The translations under genes and the position numbers were made by a program. The notes beneath the pieces are model-generated. The model had not been told where the DNA came from. It did not search any database and was given only the letters and a program-made list of their open reading frames with translations. From Unio delphinus (lineage: Eukaryota > Mollusca > Bivalvia > Unionida > Unionidae), in assembly GCA_029339505.1 (NCBI GenBank), contig JAQISU010000081.1, positions 18,266,001 to 18,330,000 of the forward strand: 64,000 nucleotides of DNA, read 5' to 3'. Below are positions 30,400 to 44,689 of the stretch, piece after piece (position 1 is the stretch's first letter; every line of letters starts with the position of its first letter).

Positions 30400-31200
30400 A
30401 CTGGGCACATTGGATGTATAACATGCTGTGTCAATTCTGATGTCGCATTTCTCAATAGTACATTGAGCAGAAAACACAATATTAGTAAATTTCAGTGTTC
30501 AATTTTGGATATAGGTGTGTGAGTGTCTGTCTGTCATTGTGTTTCATTTCCTTGTTTAGATTCCATAGGACCTCTATTCTTACCTTGTCAGGGAATAGTG
30601 CATGAAAATAACTTGGATATTGAATTCGAATGATTATATGTAAGGGTTTTATGAGAAAGCTTGCTTGTTTTAAGCTTGTGTGTTTTTTTCACTGTAACTA
30701 TACAAAATATTGAGTAATAGTTGCTCTCATTGTTGATTGTTTTTGCAGCGAGATACCCAAATTTCATGATGTGTATGGTTACTTTAACCTTTGGTCTAGT
30801 ATTTACAGGATGTGTATTGCATATGCAATTATAATGATTCTGAGGTCTTGTCAGGCCATGTCTACTTTACAGACAATTTACTAAAGCCATAGGGTAAACT
30901 AACGTTTTATTTTTTATATTTCTAAAGTTCATTTATAATGTTTTCAAGTGTCCATTGCATCATATGAATTTACCATTTCATCTTAATTCTTGATGGATAG
31001 ACTTTCAGTAAATTATACCATTTTGAAATATAAAGTAAAAATAGTCATCTCCCTATTTAACATATTTATATTGAGGTAGAGAGTTTAATGCAGTGTATAT
31101 TTAAAGGGATTTTTGTGGTAATATGTATTTCTTTTATATCTAGCTATGATTTGATCAGATGTATATATTTAGTTATTAGTTTAATAATCCAGTAATGCTT
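30400..31200. other. Intergenic sequence, no features
   Basis: Nothing recognised. Confidence 0.4.
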
Positions 31201-31231
31201 GATATTCTATATACATGTAGTACACATGCCT

Positions 31232-31412
31232 AGATTATTTTTAGTACACTAGTGTGGATTATTTTTAGTACACTCAGTGTGGATTATTTTTAGTACACTA
31301 GTCTGGATTATGTTTTAGTACACTAGTCTGGATTATTTTAGTACACTAGTGTGGATTATTTTGAGTACACTAGTGTGGATTATTTTTAGTACACAAGTCT
31401 GGATTATGTTTA
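31232..31412. repeat. Tandem repeat of 23-26 bp, about seven copies
   Basis: The unit is 'ttttagtacactagtgtgga'-tta with small length variation. Confidence 0.85.
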
Positions 31413-31429
31413 GTTTACAGTAAGGCAAT

Positions 31430-32030
31430 GAGAACATTATTGGCAACTGACCAATGTAGCTAGAACCAGGGCAAGAAATCTGGCAGCAAAGCAACATGTT
31501 GGCAACATAGCAGCATGATTTGTGGCTAGTTGAATGTTATACAATGTGACAGGGAGCAGCAGTAATCAAACTGGTGAGTTGTTACCAAGGAAATCTACTT
31601 GATAAAAGGATGTAGGCATTTCATAAAGAAGTTGCCAGTTACTTATATTTCATTATTATAAATATCTCATTCACATGCATTGTGTTTTGGTGTTTTCACT
31701 TAATCCATATCCATTCGGTTTCTGTATTGTTACAGACCCATCACATTGCTTTTTCACAGGGGTACTATAGCGACCTACAATGTTAAGTTTAACAGAGTAT
31801 CATCCAAAACAGAATATTAATTCCAGTATACCCACCCAAACAAAACGTTAAGTTAACAAACCTCCCAAATCATTCAAAACTTAATTCTTAAATTCATGTA
31901 CACCCCATAGTAACCAAGATGGTAACTTTAAATTCATTACATTCCATGAGCTAATGTGAAATGACTTGATGGCAAAAGTGAGGACAGACATAATTAAATC
32001 ATGTGTAGGCTTCATTGTTTGTAGAAAATA
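31430..32030. other. Intergenic sequence; 31440-31560 resembles 52880-53010
   Basis: Both stretches have 'ctagaa', 'ggcaac-tagc', 'agcagcat' and 'caatgtgaca' in the same order, so they probably belong to one dispersed repeat flanking minisatellite arrays. Confidence 0.35.
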
Positions 32031-33935
32031 TTCATAAACCAAAATAATGGTCTCTTGAAAAGATTGATGCTCTACAGGGAGAAAAGAATTTACAGAAATT
32101 AAAGATTAACATAATTTCTTCCTTTAAACAATGTGTGCATTAACCGTCTCTGATTTTCTCTAGTAATAACAAAATTCTGAAATTAGCTGCTGTAGTGCAC
32201 ACATTAGATGCTGGTATATCAAAGTGTCACCATTTTCATTTAGGACAAAGCAAACATCATCAAAATTGTTTTGGTGCAGTCCCCATGTCAAAATGGTCAT
32301 CCTTTCTGGGGAAGTAGTGACAAAAAGATTTTTTAAGACAGTAGCAGCCATGTGATGAACAACTGGCACCTATTTCATTTAGGACAACCTAGATTTCATA
32401 AGATTTAAAGGCTACAGGTGTAAACCCCATGTTGATATAGCCATTAATTTGGAAGGAGTAGAGATAACAATATTTTTAAGATATGACTTTACTATTTAGG
32501 AGTAACAGTAACAAGATTTTCAAGATGGCTGCTATGGATGCCACATTGGATATCAGAACACCATTTTCATTTAAGATCAACTAGACATTGTAAGTCTTTT
32601 AGTGAAATCCTCATGTTGGTATGACCATCCATTCAGGAGGAGTAGCAAAAAACAAAGTTTTCAAGATAGCTGCTGGATTAAAGTGCTTTGGTGAAAATCA
32701 ATGTCATAACGATCATCCATTCAGGTGGAGTTGTGATAAAAAATTTTGAAGGCAGATATTTTGACAGCCATACTGGATGTACCAATGGTGCCATTTTTAT
32801 TAGGACCAACTAAGTGTCATAAGAATGCTATTGGTCAAAATCCCATGTTCATATAGCCATCCATTTGGGAGTAATAGAGATAAACTTTCCAGTCAGATGT
32901 AGCACTATCAAAATGTTCAAGATGGCTGCTGTGGTGACCATAGACCAATCAGACATCAAAAGAAGCCTTTTAGTGAAAACCCAATCTTCACCAGAAAATA
33001 TGTAGCAATAGCAAGATTTCAAGATGGTCACTGTATTGGCCACACTGGATGTACTAGCATTATAATTTTATTTAAGACCAACTAGACATCAATAGAAGTC
33101 TTTTAGTGAATAACTCATTGTAATATAAACATCCATTCAGAAAAAGCAATGATAAAATGACCTTCAATTAGATGCTGTGCTGTGTTGTGGCCATTTGAGA
33201 TGTCAGATTGGCACCATTTTCATTCAAGACCAAATGAACATCATAAGAAGTCTTCTACTGAAAACTTTGTCAGTATGACTCTCTGTTCAAGCAGAGTTGT
33301 GATAATAACAAAAAATAAGATGGCCACCATGGCAACCATATTCAAGACATCATAAGAAGTCTTTTAGTAAAACCCGGTGTTGATATGTCACAGTAGCAAT
33401 AAGAATATTTTTAAGATGGCTGCTATGGTTGTCAATTTTATTAAAGTTCACCTTGGCAGCATTTTGACTGAAGACCAACTAAACATGATAGGAAGTATCT
33501 TAGTGAAAACCATGTGTTAATATAGCCATCTATTCAGGAGGAGTAGTAATAATGGTATTTTCAAGATGACTGACGTGGTGGCAATATCAGACAACAGATT
33601 GGAATGATTCTCCTTTAGGATAAACTAGACATCATAAGAAGTCTTTCAGTGAAAACTCCATGTTTATATGACCATCCATGTAGGAGGACTAGTGATGACA
33701 AGATTTTCAAGATAGCTACCATGGCAGCCACATTCGATGTGTGAGCAACACCATTTTCTTTTAGGACCAACTAGACCATGGGATGAATGTGTGCAAGGTT
33801 TCATGCAATGTTCCACGCTGTCCAGGAGGAGTATATAATGAAAGCAAGATTGTGCCAATGGATGGATGGACAAATGACAAGGGACAACAGACTATCCCAA
33901 CATTTCTTCTTCTGTGACCAGTGATTGAGATTTTT
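32030..33935. repeat. Interspersed element with internal 146-bp monomers, copy B
   Basis: It starts with 'aaaagattgatgctctacag', continues through 'ccgtctctgattttctctag' and about ten to twelve loose monomers (aagaagtcttttagtgaaaa, ttttcaagatggctgct), and ends with 'gatggatggacaaatgac' and a degenerate terminal hairpin (to 33935). Confidence 0.75.
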
Positions 33936-34150
33936 AAGGACAATATAGGCTATACATGGCAGCCAGTATTAATGGTGGAGGAAGAACCCGGAAAACCTGG
34001 AAAGAACCACCAACCTACGAGAAGGTACCAGCAATCTTTCTCACATACCCACATTGGCTGAATCTGAGATTTGAACCCACACAGACAGAGGTGAGATGGC
34101 AGTGATCCATAACAAAGAGCGCTTTAGACCACTTGGTTACACAGGACCCC
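33935..34150 (-). repeat. tRNA-derived SINE, second family, copy 2
   Basis: Body blocks 'aatggtggaggaagaaccc', 'tctcacataccc' and 'acagaggtgagatggcag', and a degraded tRNA head at 34110-34150. Confidence 0.75.
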
Positions 34151-34159
34151 TACTTCAGT

Positions 34160-35455
34160 TGTAATACCTTGATTGAACTGTTGATTGCAATGGTAATGGA
34201 CTGAGCTGTTGACTTCAATATTAATGCATTGAACTGTTGAACTCAATAGTAATACTTTGAACTATTGGCTTCAATATTAATGCATTGAACTGTTGAACTC
34301 AATAGTAATACTTTGAACTATTGGCTTCAGTTGTAATGCCTTGAATTGAACTGTTGATTTAAATAGTAATCCCTGAACTGCTGTCTTCAATGTTAAATGC
34401 AATTAACTGTTGACTTCATTAGTAATGTATTGATCAGTTTTCTTCAATAGTATTGCATTTAACTGTTGACCTTAATAATAATGTACTGAACTGTTGACAT
34501 TAATATTAATGCATTTAACTGTTGACTTAAATAGTAATGCATTGAATGGTTAACTTCCATTGTAATGCATTTAATTGAACTGTTGATTTTAATTGTCAAG
34601 CACTGAACTGTTAGCTACAATAGTAATGCATTGATCTGTTGTCTTCAATATTAATGCATTGAACTGTTGATCTCAATAGTAATGCATTGAACTGTTGATC
34701 TCAATAGTAATGCACATAACTATTTACTTCGCTAGTAATGCAATGAACTGTTGATTTCAATAGTAATGCATTTAGCTGTGACTAAAATAGTAATGCATTT
34801 AGCTGTGACTAAAATAGTAATGCATTTAGCTGTGACTAAAATAGTAATGCATTGAACTATCAACTTCAGTTGTAATGTCTTTAAACTGAACTGTTGATTT
34901 CAATAGTAATGCACTTATCTGGTGACTTCATTGGTAATGCATGATCTGGTGATTTCAATAGTAATGCATTGATCTGTTGTTTTCAACAGTAATGCATTGA
35001 ACTGTTGACCTCAATGGTAATGCTATGAGCTGTTGACATTCAAAAGTAATGCTTTGAACTGTTGACTTCATTAGTAATCCTTTGAACTGCTGATCTCAAT
35101 ATTAATGCACTGAACTGCTGACCTCAGTAGCAGAGGCGTAGCTAGGGGGGTGCAGGGGGGTACATATGTCCCCGGGTGCCAAGGTACAGGGGCGCCAAAA
35201 TGAGGCTTACAACGTTACATTATAATAAGTAAACAAGGGTAATAAATCGGTCACATGATCTATGGGGCGCCAATTTTATAGTTCGTCCCCGGGCACAAAA
35301 TATCATAGCTACGCCTCTGCTCAGTAGTAATGAATTGAACTGTTGACCTCACTTGCAATGCCTTGAATTGAACTATTAATTTCAATAGTAATGCACTGAA
35401 CTATTGACTACAATAGTAATGCATTGAATTGTTGACTTCAATAGTAATGCATTGG
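34160..35455. repeat. Degenerate tandem repeat, unit about 28 bp
   Basis: About 40 copies of the type 'tgcattgaactgttgacttc' + aatagtaa, interrupted by the MITE at 35131-35319. Confidence 0.9.
35131..35319. mobile_element. 189-bp hAT-like MITE with perfect 14-bp TIRs and 8-bp target duplication
   Basis: The ends are CAGAGGCGTAGCTA and TAGCTACGCCTCTG. Identical flanking octamers CTCAGTAG lie at 35123-35130 and 35320-35327. The internal sequence is GC-rich compared with its host array, with no coding capacity. Confidence 0.9.
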
Positions 35456-35666
35456 TAAATTGGAACTAGTAAATTTTTAATTGTTAAATCATTGTTTGAT
35501 AGAGGATTATTGGTAAATCGGAACCAGTAAATTGTTAAATTCAGTGTGTATAAGCAAGAACTATTGGTAAATTGGAACCAGTAAATTGCTAAATTAAATG
35601 TGTATGAAAGAGGATGAATGGTAAAATGGAACCAGTAATATGTTAAATTCAGTGTTTATTAAAGAG

Positions 35667-35775
<109 letters not shown>

Positions 35776-36224
35776 TAGGTAATTGAAAGCTGAAAATTGT
35801 TAATTGCCCAATTCAGTGTGTATGAGAGAGGACTAGTGGTAAATGGAAGCAGTAAATTGTTAAATGTTAAATGTACCTTATATTATCAATATGCATAGTA
35901 CATGGAAGTGACATCTGAAAATTGCTCATAATTTTTCTGTCAAACAGATAACAGTGTTTATAGTCCTATGTTGAGGAGCATTAGGGGAAAAAGTCCAAGT
36001 TCAAGTGCCCCAAAACATTCAATTTAATAATGAAAAGACAAATTAGAAGTTTAACTCTGAAAGATAAATTACTTTATAAATCAACCTATGATTTATGAGC
36101 TTGATACTTTTTTCTTAAAAAATTACTGACTGTTGCACACTTCTGCATTAACGATCACTGTTCACTTGATGAAAATTGATTTTTCTGAGAATGAAAAAGA
36201 ATGATGAATACTATTTAAACTCTT

Positions 36225-37690
36225 GTAGAAAAAACTGATCCCAAATTGTAAAGTACATGTCATTCTCAGAAGAATACTGATCCCAAACTACATGTCCATT
36301 TTAGGAGAAAAATGTTCCCAAACTGTAAAGTACATCTCCATCTCAGGGGATCACTGATCCCAATCTGTAAAATATATGACTGTCCAACTCAGGGGAACAC
36401 TGATTCCAATCTGTAAAATACATGTCCAATTCAGGGGAACACTGTTCCCAATCTGTAAAATATTTGTCCAACTCAGGGGAAAACTGATCCCAATCTGTAA
36501 AATACATGTCCAACTCAGGGGAACATTGATCCCAATCTGTAAAATAATGACTGTCCAACTCAGGGGAACACTGATTCCAATCTGTAAAATACATGTCCAA
36601 CTCAGGGGAACACTGATCCCAATCTGTAAAATACATGTCTAACTCAGGGGAACACTGATCCCAATCTGTAAAATATTTGTCCAACTCAGGGAAAAACTGA
36701 TCCCAATCTGTAAAATACTTGTCCAACTCGGGAACACTGATCCCAATCTGTAAAATACATGTCCAACATGAGAGAATACTGTTTCTAGTCTGTAAAATAC
36801 ATGTCCAATTTGACAGAATACTGATCACAATCTGTAAAATTCATGTCCAACTCGAGAGAACACTGATCCCATTCTCTACATGTCCAACTTCAGAGATCAC
36901 CAATCCCAATCAGTAAAATGTATGACCAACTTGCAAGAACACCAATCCCAATCTGTTAAAGTGTATGACCAACTTGCAAGAACACCAATCCCAATCTGTT
37001 AAAGTGTATGACCAACTCATTAGAACACTGATCCCAGTCTGTAAAATACATGCCCAGCTTGGGAGATAACTGATCCCAATCTCTTCAACACATGTCCAAC
37101 GTGGGAGAACACATATCTCAATCTGTAAAATACATTCACAATGTGGTAGAAAACTGAGCCCAATTTGTAACATACATGTCCAACATGGAAGATCACTGAT
37201 CCCAATTTGTAAAATATATGTCCAACTTGAGAGAACATTGATCCCATTCTCTTCATGTCCAAATTGACAAACCACTGATCCCAAGCTGTAAAATAAATGT
37301 CAAACTTCAGAGAACATTTATCTCAGTGTGTATAATCTATTTCCAACTTCAGGGAACATTTATCTCAATCTGTAAAATACATGTCCAACTTCAGAGAACA
37401 TTTATCTAAATCTGTAAAATACATGTTCAACTTCAGAGAACATTATTTCAATCTTTAAAATACATGTCCAACTTCAGAGAACATTTGTCCCAATATATAA
37501 AATACATTTCCAGCTTCATGAAACATTTATCTCAATCTGTAGAATACATGTCCAACTTCAGAGAACACTGTAAAATACATACACAACATGGTAGCAAACT
37601 GATCCCAATCTGTAAAAAATTATGTCCAACTTGGGAGAACACTGACCCTAATCTGTAAAATACATGTCCAGCTTGGTAGAACATTGATCC
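36225..37690. repeat. 42-bp tandem repeat, about 35 copies
   Basis: The unit joins ccaatctgtaaaatacatgt and ccaactcaggggaacactga. The left part is homogeneous; from about 36740 the right part is diverged. Because 42 is divisible by three, long shadow frames appear on both strands. Confidence 0.93.
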
Positions 37691-38239
37691 AAATCTGCAT
37701 ACCCATTATGTGACAGTTGTTGTAAATCGACATACATGTATAATATAAACATACTGGTATTGTGATTCTTTGGTATTGATGTATTATTGCAGTTGAATAC
37801 ATTTAGGTATAATTCTCAAAAAATTTTACAGCCCGAAATAATTCATACTGAAGCAAATGGAAGATTGAACTATGGAAAGTACATCAGTGCTACAAAGTAG
37901 ATGGAGAGCATAAAACTCTCTCAATCAAATTTAATACAGAGATAATTCATGGGATGAAATGATTTGTTTTCTTACATCTTAAGTCCAGATTTTGTAAAAT
38001 GTGATTGGTGTATTTGCATTTTTAGGTTGTATTTATTATTATAACAATGCAGACACATGAGCAGCTGTGTGAATTTGATACTCTGATTTAAAAAAATAAA
38101 CGTATGTTTTGATTATTATTATCAATTTCAGTCATTTAACATACATAAAAACAACAGAACAGGAAGAAGATAATTAAAATGGGAGATAATTTTCTAACTA
38201 TACTAAATATAACATTGGTAAGAAAATATGAGTTGCAAC

Positions 38240-38815
38240 ATTATTTAATTCTCCACATATACATGTCCCAAACAGGTGTAATGTTTAGTTCTCCTGATTT
38301 ACATGTCTCAAAGGCGTAATTTTTAATTATCCAGGTAAACATGACCCAAATGGATAAATTTTAGTTCTTTAAGTATTTACATGGCTCAAAGGCATAATTA
38401 TTAGTTCTCCAGATATAGATGACCCAAATGGATAAATTTTAGTTCTCTAAGTATTTACATGGCTCAAAGGCGTAATTATTAGTTCTCCAGATATAGATGA
38501 CCCAAATGGGTAAATTTTAGTTCTCTAAGTATTTACATGGCTCAAAGGCGTAATTATTAGTTCTCCAGATATAGATGACCCAAATGGGTAAATTTTAGTT
38601 CTCTAAGTATTTACATGGCCCAATGTGTAATTTTTAGTTCTCCAGGTATAGATGACCCAAATGGGTAATTTTTAGTTCTCTAAGTATTTACATGGCCCAA
38701 TGTGTAATTTTTAATTCTCCAGGTATACATGACCCAAATGGGTAATTTGTAGTTCTCTATGTATATACATGGCCCCGATGTGTAACTTTTAGTTCTCCAG
38801 GTGTATAATACATGC
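38240..38815. repeat. Dimeric tandem repeat, unit about 79 bp
   Basis: Alternating half-units 'agttctctaagtatttacat'-ggc and 'agttctccagatatagatga'-ccc, giving a higher-order repeat. Confidence 0.9.
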
Positions 38816-39011
38816 CCCAAACAAATGATTTTTATTTAAAAATGAATTCGTTTTGTACAATCAACAAATCAAGAAATTGTGTGCATCTGTGATGCACACT
38901 AATCAATAAATATTTGAAACAGTTCCTTATATTGTATCAGAAGAGAGCAGATATATGCATTAATTATCTTCATAATACAAAGTGTTACAAACATTGATTC
39001 CATATTTAAAA

Positions 39012-39012
<1 letters not shown>

Positions 39013-39049
<37 letters not shown>
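39013..39049 (+). repeat. (TG)n microsatellite
   Basis: A pure TG run. Confidence 0.95.
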
Positions 39050-39051
<2 letters not shown>

Positions 39052-39154
39052 AAACTGCAAACAGACAAATCAACACACATCTAAATTTCTGACAATTTAT
39101 AAACCATAACAAAGAAATTACATCGATTAGAAAGTAAGCAGACATGTTACTGAT

Positions 39155-39485
39155 ATCATCACCTTATTACATGGTGATATAGACACTTTTTTACATGGTG
39201 ATACTGATACTTTGTTACAAAGTGAAATAAATACTTTATTACATGGTGATATCAACACTTTATGACATGGTAATATCAATGCTTTATTACAATGTGACAT
39301 AAATACTTCATGATGTGGTGATATCAATGCTTTATTATAAGGTGATATCAATACTTTATTACATGGTGATATCAACACTTTATGACATGGTAATATCAAT
39401 GCTTTATTACAATATGAAATAAATATTTCATGACGTGGTGATATCAACTCTTTTTATAAGGTGATATCAATGCTTTATTACATGT
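39155..39485. repeat. 24-bp tandem repeat, about 13 copies
   Basis: Unit of the type 'ctttattacatggtgatatc'-aaca. Confidence 0.9.
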
Positions 39486-40004
39486 TGGTTACTAAAACTA
39501 ACCACAAAATTAATTTAAAACCACTTTGCCAAAATTGATAATAAAAAAGTACATACAAATCAAAATGCAGATATCAACACATTCATTGGTAACATAATAT
39601 TCTGAAAATGTCTTTTCTTAAATAATGATTAATTTTGATTGAACCAATAAATGTGTGCATGTCTATATGTATATATATCTATAAATGAGAAAGATCAAAA
39701 ACTCTTGTTGTGATGATACTTTCTGAAGGACAATACAGTTTATACCACTAGTAACTACTATGAGATGATGGAACTTTTATCTCAAGGCCTAAAAATAATG
39801 GGATGGGTGGGGGCAGTACATATGAATGCAGTACATCTTAAAAAATTCATACATAGTTGGTCTAAATTATCAGTATCACTCAAAAATGATTTGCCAAGTC
39901 CAGTTAGAAAATATTCTTTCGTCTGCAATTGAAGCAAATTATTTGAGTGATGCTGTTTATTTAACTGACTCGTATTCGGTAATTGAATTTAACTGTAGCC
40001 AGTC

Positions 40005-40435
40005 TAGCTTATGTCCGAGCTGAAACTTCAATGAAGTTTAAATCTAGCTTATGTTTGAATTATTTAGTTTTACTGTGGCCTAGCTTATGCTTGAGCTGTT
40101 GAAGTTTTACTGTAATTCAAGTGTAGCTTATATTTGAGCTGCTGAAGTTTTACTGTAGTTCACTTTTAGCTTATGTTTGAGCTATTGAAGTTTTACTGTA
40201 GTTCAATTCTAGCTTATATTTGAGCTGTTTAAGTTTTACTGAAGTTCAAGTCTAACTTATATTTGAGATGTTGAAGTTTTCTTGAAGTTCAAGTCTAACT
40301 TAAATTTGAGATATTGCAGTTTTCTTGAAGTTCAAGTTTAACTTATATTTGAGCTGTTGTTTTTCTGGAGTTCAAGTCTAACTTATATTTGAGATGTTGA
40401 AGTTTTACTGAAGTTCAAGTCTAACTTATATTTTG
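40005..40435. repeat. 43-bp tandem repeat, about ten copies
   Basis: The unit has 'tctaacttatatttgagatg', 'ttgaagtttt' and 'gaagttcaag'. Confidence 0.88.
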
Positions 40436-40536
40436 AAATAATGTGAGAGTGAATAATCGGTAAGATTCTTTCATATTTTGGCCAGGAAAAATGACTAGTA
40501 AAATAGTTTATCTAATTTTTTTATCTGTCCAATGTA

Positions 40537-40584
40537 TTAGTAGTAGTAGTAGTAGTGGTGGTAGTGGTAGTGGTAGTGGTAGTC

Positions 40585-40638
<54 letters not shown>

Positions 40639-40643
40639 ATAGT

Positions 40644-40703
<60 letters not shown>
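40537..40703 (+). repeat. (AGT)n microsatellite with GGT and AGC variants
   Basis: A trinucleotide run of about 55 units. The poly-Ser, poly-Leu and poly-Tyr shadow frames come from it. Confidence 0.95.
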
Positions 40704-40704
<1 letters not shown>

Positions 40705-41269
40705 TCCCCAGAAATATAAAAGCAAAGGTTTTATGAATTAGTACAGCATGAATTGGGTACAACATAATGTGTTTTTTTACCTCAAATAATTCTTGATAAT
40801 ATCTGTTGTACAAGCTATTATAATATCCATCCATAAAGGAAAAGTTAAACATTGTGATGTAACATAGCATATCTATGCCTTACTGAGATGTGATAACTAG
40901 CAGAACATTTTATACATCACATCTACTATTTATATCATCTGTATGCAACTGAACAATGTACTGTTTTATCATTTGACAATTTTGACCATCCATTCATCTG
41001 CATCTTGCTGCCTGACCAAAAATATAATACATGTATCAATGATTTTGAAGGAATAATGAATTGATTAAAAAAAGAAATAAAAATATAAAGCATGTATAAA
41101 AGGACATATTAGAGTCAGTCTTTTTAGCCCTCAAAGTATAAAACCATTTCCTTTCAAGAAAAAACTCACAAACCATGCCATAATAATGTATGCCCTATTA
41201 CACTTTAAATTAAAACTTAACAAATAATAGTACCTACTGTGATGTAAATGGAACTTTGAAGAAAGAAAA

Positions 41270-43520
41270 ATGGGGGATCTTCTAAAATCTACATTTGAGT
41301 CCCTCAAAGGAACCAGTGTCTACTGGGCAAAAAAAAGAATTTCTTCCTTTTAGCTGTTAACTATTGAAACCGTCAACGATATTTTTCAGTCATAATGAGA
41401 TTTTCAAATTAACTGCTGTGGTGGTCATATTGAATGACAGATTGGCACAATTTTCATTTAAGACCATGGTCAATATGACAATCCAGTTTGTGGGTGATGG
41501 AGGTAACGACAGCAACACTTTCAAGACCACCATCATGGCAGCCACACTGGATGTATAACTGGTAACATAAACAGTCTGCTGGTGAAAACCCCACGTGGAC
41601 ATGGTCATCCATTTTGGAAGGAGATACAAATTTCAAAATGGAGGCCATATCAGGGTCGATTTGCATCATTTTCATTTAGGATACAACTACACAAAGTAAG
41701 AACTCATCTGATGTAGACCCCATTCCAAAATGACTTTCTATTTAAGTAGTAGTAAGATCTTCACAATGGTCACCATGGTGACTAAATGCAACACATCAGA
41801 TTATCAACCTGATAGTACAACAAGTCTTCAGGTCAAAACACCATATTGCAATGATTTCTATTTTGGAATACGATTTTCCATGCGGCTGCTATTGGATATT
41901 AGATGCTCACCATTTTCATTTAACTAAATATCGCAAGAACTCTTGAAGCCATTTGTAGTTTTAACAACCCATCTAGAAGTAGTGCTAATAAGATTTTCAA
42001 GATGTAAATTTGGCAGCAATATTGGAGATCAGATTGTCACTGTTTACATTACCAACAACATGAGAAGTTTCAATGAAAACCCCATGCTGATATAATTATT
42101 CATTCAATAGAAGTAGTTATATCAAAATCTTCAAGATGGATAAGCCAAATTAGATGACTGAGAAGTTCAATTTTATTTAGGAACAGATAGAAATCATAAT
42201 AAGTCTTTTAATGAAAGTGAAAACCACATGTTAATATGACCATCCCATTCAGAAGAACAAACAATAACAAGATTTTCAAGACTGTATCAATTGCATCCAC
42301 AATGGATGTGCAAGCAACACAATTTTTGTTTAGAAAAAGTCACGGTATACATAAAAAGAAGTCTTGCTGTGAAAAAAAAACCTCATGTCAATATGATTTC
42401 ACTCACTAGGATTAGCAATAACAAGATTTTCAAGATGGCTGTCACTGGCCATAAACTGTATCCAAGACAATTTTCTTTTGAGGAAATCGGCAATAACAAG
42501 ATTTTCCAAATAGTTGTCACTGGCAATAATTTAGAAGTATTTAATTTGAGGAGATTAGTAATAACAAGATTTCCAAGATAGATGCCATTGGTTATATTTG
42601 AATCCAGGAAGATTTTCATTTGAGGAGATTAGCAAGAAAAAGATTGTCAATACAGCAGCTATGGTGGCTATGTAGAATGTCAGCTGATATGATCATTTAT
42701 CTAGGAGAAGTAGTTATAAAACTATTTTCAAGATGGCAACAGTAGAGATAAGATCTGCACAAATTCATTTTTGCAACCAAGTAGACATTACAAGAGGTTT
42801 TCCAGTGAAAACTACATTTTAAATATGATTTCTGTTCAGGAGTAGTGATAACAAGATTTTCAAGATGGCTGCTGTGGTGGTTATATTTAATGTCATTTGG
42901 AAACCTATTTTTAACTTTTGTTCTGGACTAACCAGACATCATAGGAAGTCATGTTGTGAAAATCATATGTCAATATGACTTTCTTCAGAAGTGGCAAACT
43001 AGATATTCAAGATGGCTGCCAAGATGGCCATATTGGATGTCAGACTGGTACCATTTTCATTTAGGACCAACTAGAAATTGTAAGAAATTGTATAGTGAAA
43101 ACAGCATGTTAATATGACTATCCGAAATTCTTGCAATATCCAGAGTTTGGAAACTGTATTGGGTATACTAGATTTCTGAGTGTGTATCATTTTCATTCAG
43201 GACCAATTAGATGTCAGAAAAAGTCTTTTAGGGAATATACTATGTTGATATGACGATCTATTCTGGAAGATAAGCAATAACAAGATTTACAAGATGGCTG
43301 TTAATGTGGTCATTTGTTAATGTCAGAGCATCACCATTTTCATTTTGGACCATCTAAACTACCGGATGTACATGTGCATAAAATTTAATGACAATACTCC
43401 AAGTAGAATAAGAAGAGCAAAGATATCAAACTTAGGCTAATTGACACATGGACGGTGGACGACATATGAAAGACCATCTCATAAACTTTTCTGATCTATG
43501 ACCAGTAAATCTAAAAACCA
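41270..43520. repeat. Interspersed element with internal 146-bp monomers, copy C (longest)
   Basis: Leader 'gcaaaaaaaagaatttcttc' to 'tattgaaaccgtc', about fourteen loose monomers, then 'gacatatgaaagaccatctc' and a terminal hairpin-like 'cttttctgatctatgaccag'. Confidence 0.78.
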
Positions 43521-44660
43521 TTAATAAACCAACATACATATATGTATATCATTATGTAAAAAATCGTGAATGTCTCTGTTTTACAGGCAATGATAAAGTA
43601 AATACATGTGACTGATTTTGAAAGTAATAATTAAGTAAATATATGTGTTTGATTTTGAAGGTAATAATTAAGTAAATATATGTAACCGATTTTGAAAGTA
43701 ATGATAAGGTAAATATATGCAAATGAATTTACAGGTAATGACTAAGTAAATACATGAACTGATTTACAGGTAATGATTAAATTAATGCATGTAATTAATT
43801 TGTTACTTGTCACTGGGTATGAAGATAAAATTTCACTAAAAATCTCAAAATTTATTTTTAAACTGAGATTTTACATTATCATGCTTTTGATATATACAAC
43901 TATATTAAAGGCAGTGGTAGAGGAATGGATCCAAAACAATTTGAAGTTTTAAAATCTAACATAAAAACTTAACCTTATAAACCTTGAAAAATAAACAGTT
44001 TAGGTATTACTCATATTTGAAGAAATCTTGATGTTCATCAGAGAAAACAAATGTCTTGTGTCGAGGAAAATTAAAGACATCATGATAGTGTTTTAATTTC
44101 TTTGGCTGGTAATATTTGTAAAAAAATTCATGATTATCAACCTTGCAATAAGAAATATTTTTAAAAATTCTCAGTTGAAGAAATAATTTTGAGATATTCA
44201 AAGAAACTGGGACAAAAACACCATTACAAACATTTATTGACTACAAACCTTACTCAAAATGATTTTGCCCAATGAAAATACAATTGTTTAGTCTATGCAT
44301 GATTTCCAAGTCTGTAGTAACATTTAGTATTGAACTGTTTGAATATAATTGTAGTCTAATACAATAATGTCATTCTAAAAATAACTTTCACCCTGAAGCA
44401 CAAGAACAATGGCTAGCAAGTGGAGTGTGTTCTTCCATTTGAGTGATGTCATTTTTTAAAATATAAATGTTTGAGTATATTTTATTTAAAATTTAAAATA
44501 ATCTTCTCAAGTTTCAAATCCTTCTATTCCTTTCTCTTTGTGTCCAAAATATCCATCAATATCTGATATAATATCTGGAATAAATGCCCAAATTAAAATG
44601 CTCCTTAAATATAGTGGTGCATTTGCTAAATGTGAGTTTCAATATTTCCAAATAATTTCA
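43520..44660. other. Intergenic sequence with weak repetition at 43570-43790
   Basis: About five loose units of 'gtaataattaagtaaatata'. Otherwise nothing recognised. Confidence 0.45.
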
Positions 44661-44689
44661 AAATAGTCTTTGGGGTATCAAAGTAAAAG

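Noticed and set aside
36343..37284. Several ORFs of 80-160 codons with 14-residue repeats
   Set aside because: Shadow frames of the 42-bp minisatellite, open on both strands.
40491..40870. Poly-Ser, poly-Leu and poly-Tyr ORFs
   Set aside because: Translations of an AGT trinucleotide microsatellite in different frames.
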